Below, piece after piece: positions 13,373 through 14,067 of a stretch of 14,067 nt of DNA (position 1 is its first letter; each line of letters starts with the position of its first letter). Origin of the DNA: E44-bin88 sp050123275 (GTDB lineage: Bacteria; Chloroflexota; Dehalococcoidia; Dehalococcoidales; BS750m-G39); NCBI GenBank assembly GCA_050123275.1, contig JASFHK010000021.1, positions 1 through 14,067 of the forward strand, written 5' to 3'. Position numbers and translations under genes: made by a program. The notes beneath the pieces are model-generated. The model was not told where the DNA came from, did no database searches, and was given only the letters and a program-made list of their open reading frames with translations.

Positions 13373-14067
13373 CTTCCTTTCTACAGTATGTGATAAGCGG
13401 CTTTGCTGCGGGCATGATCTATGCCTTGGTAACCATAGGCTTTGTTCTAATTTTCAAGTGTTCTAAGGCGTTTAACATCGCCCAAGGGCACTTCGTCATG
13501 ATTGGCGGTTACCTGGGCTTTACCTTCTTGGTAACCTTCAATATGCCGATATGGGCAGCCATACTGGCGGCGATAGCCGTGGCCATCGTGATGGGACTAG
13601 CCATAGAGCGCCTTACTTTGCGCCCCCTGGTGGGGCAACCGATACTGGCCGTCGTCATGATGACCATAGCCCTGGCCACTGTGTTGGAAGGGCTGGCCAC
13701 CCTGATTTGGGGCGGCGAGTATAAGGCCTACCACGGAGTGCTGCCGGACATAACTATAAAACTTGGCGGGCTATCCTTATCCTCGGAGATGGTAATTGGC
13801 ATAATTGTTTCCGTTATTGTCGTGGCTATACTCATGATGCTCTTCCGCTACACCAAAAGCGGGTTGGCCATGAGGGCCACCGCCGAGGATGAGCAGGTGG
13901 TACAGAGCGCCGGTATCAAGGTAACCACCGTTTACGCTCTCTCCTGGATAATCGCCGCCGTCGTTGGCGTCATCGCCGGCATCCTTTTAGGCGGCATATC
14001 TGGTGTCATGGTACCAATGTCTAACGTCGGCCTGAAAGCATTAGCCGTAGCGCTCTTGGGAGGAATG
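13369..14067 (+). CDS. livH: Branched-chain-type ABC transporter permease LivH (3' end outside window)
   Basis: The frame is open from ATG 13369 to the window edge (233 residues seen, about 290 expected). It is an integral membrane protein with several hydrophobic segments. LivH hallmarks are FVLIFKCSKAFNIAQGHFVMIGGY near residues 23-46, the cytoplasmic coupling loop YTKSGLAMRATAEDEQVVQSAGI (at about bases 13850-13918), and ALAVALLGGM at the edge. AAAGGAG (13355-13361) stands 7 bases before the ATG, and the start overlaps the synthetase stop as ATGA, so translation is coupled. The LivM permease and periplasmic binding protein expected for a complete importer are not in the window and probably lie to the right. 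Confidence 0.93.
   Translation, partial: MTSFLQYVISGFAAGMIYALVTIGFVLIFKCSKAFNIAQGHFVMIGGYLGFTFLVTFNMPIWAAILAAIAVAIVMGLAIERLTLRPLVGQPILAVVMMTIALATVLEGLATLIWGGEYKAYHGVLPDITIKLGGLSLSSEMVIGIIVSVIVVAILMMLFRYTKSGLAMRATAEDEQVVQSAGIKVTTVYALSWIIAAVVGVIAGILLGGISGVMVPMSNVGLKALAVALLGGM

Overview
The window is 14 kb of a bacterial genome of moderately high GC, coding almost throughout, with short intergenic gaps and no RNA genes, insertion sequences or CRISPR arrays that I can see. The gene mix is an HdrD-like Fe-S protein, a DUF169 protein, a PAC2-family protein, a NatAB-type exporter, SpoVT/AbrB and LuxR regulators without receiver domains, and a branched-chain-type ABC transporter with an acyl-CoA synthetase embedded in its operon. 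This mix, plus probable leaderless starts, fits an anaerobic member of the Chloroflexota, perhaps an uncultured Dehalococcoidia. The assignment is inferred from gene content only.

Layout. 1-1097 (+): C-terminal part of an HdrD/GlpC-like Fe-S oxidoreductase subunit, cut by the window edge. 1094-1852 (-): DUF169 protein, converging on the first gene. 1959-2999 (+): PAC2 protein, divergent from DUF169 with back-to-back promoters, followed by a Cys-rich DUF3795 protein (3022-3369, +). 3385-5492 (-): two-gene ABC exporter (ATPase then permease, ATGA overlap) behind its own extended -10 promoter. 5556-5840 (-): SpoVT/AbrB-like regulator with a consensus promoter and a palindrome at its transcription start. 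6006-7874 (-): MerR-like HTH protein abutting a membrane PAS histidine kinase. 8137-9321/9330 (-): LuxR-type regulator. 9465-14067 (+): small unknown protein, LivG, LivF, long-chain acyl-CoA synthetase and LivH, a tightly packed operon running off the right edge.

How it fits together. The right third looks like an uptake-and-activation cassette: an ABC importer of the HAAT (Liv) class brings in a carboxylated substrate and the synthetase makes its CoA thioester. The divergent LuxR-type gene, with a 20-bp near-perfect palindrome in the shared intergenic region, is the natural candidate regulator. The left side has redox and accessory functions with no clear pathway link. The most informative non-coding signals are the palindrome at 9359-9378, the abrB promoter/operator at 5851-5904, a perfect 26-bp palindrome at 8049-8074, and promoters at 1923-1951 and 9330-9358 placed so close to the start codons that leaderless transcripts are likely.
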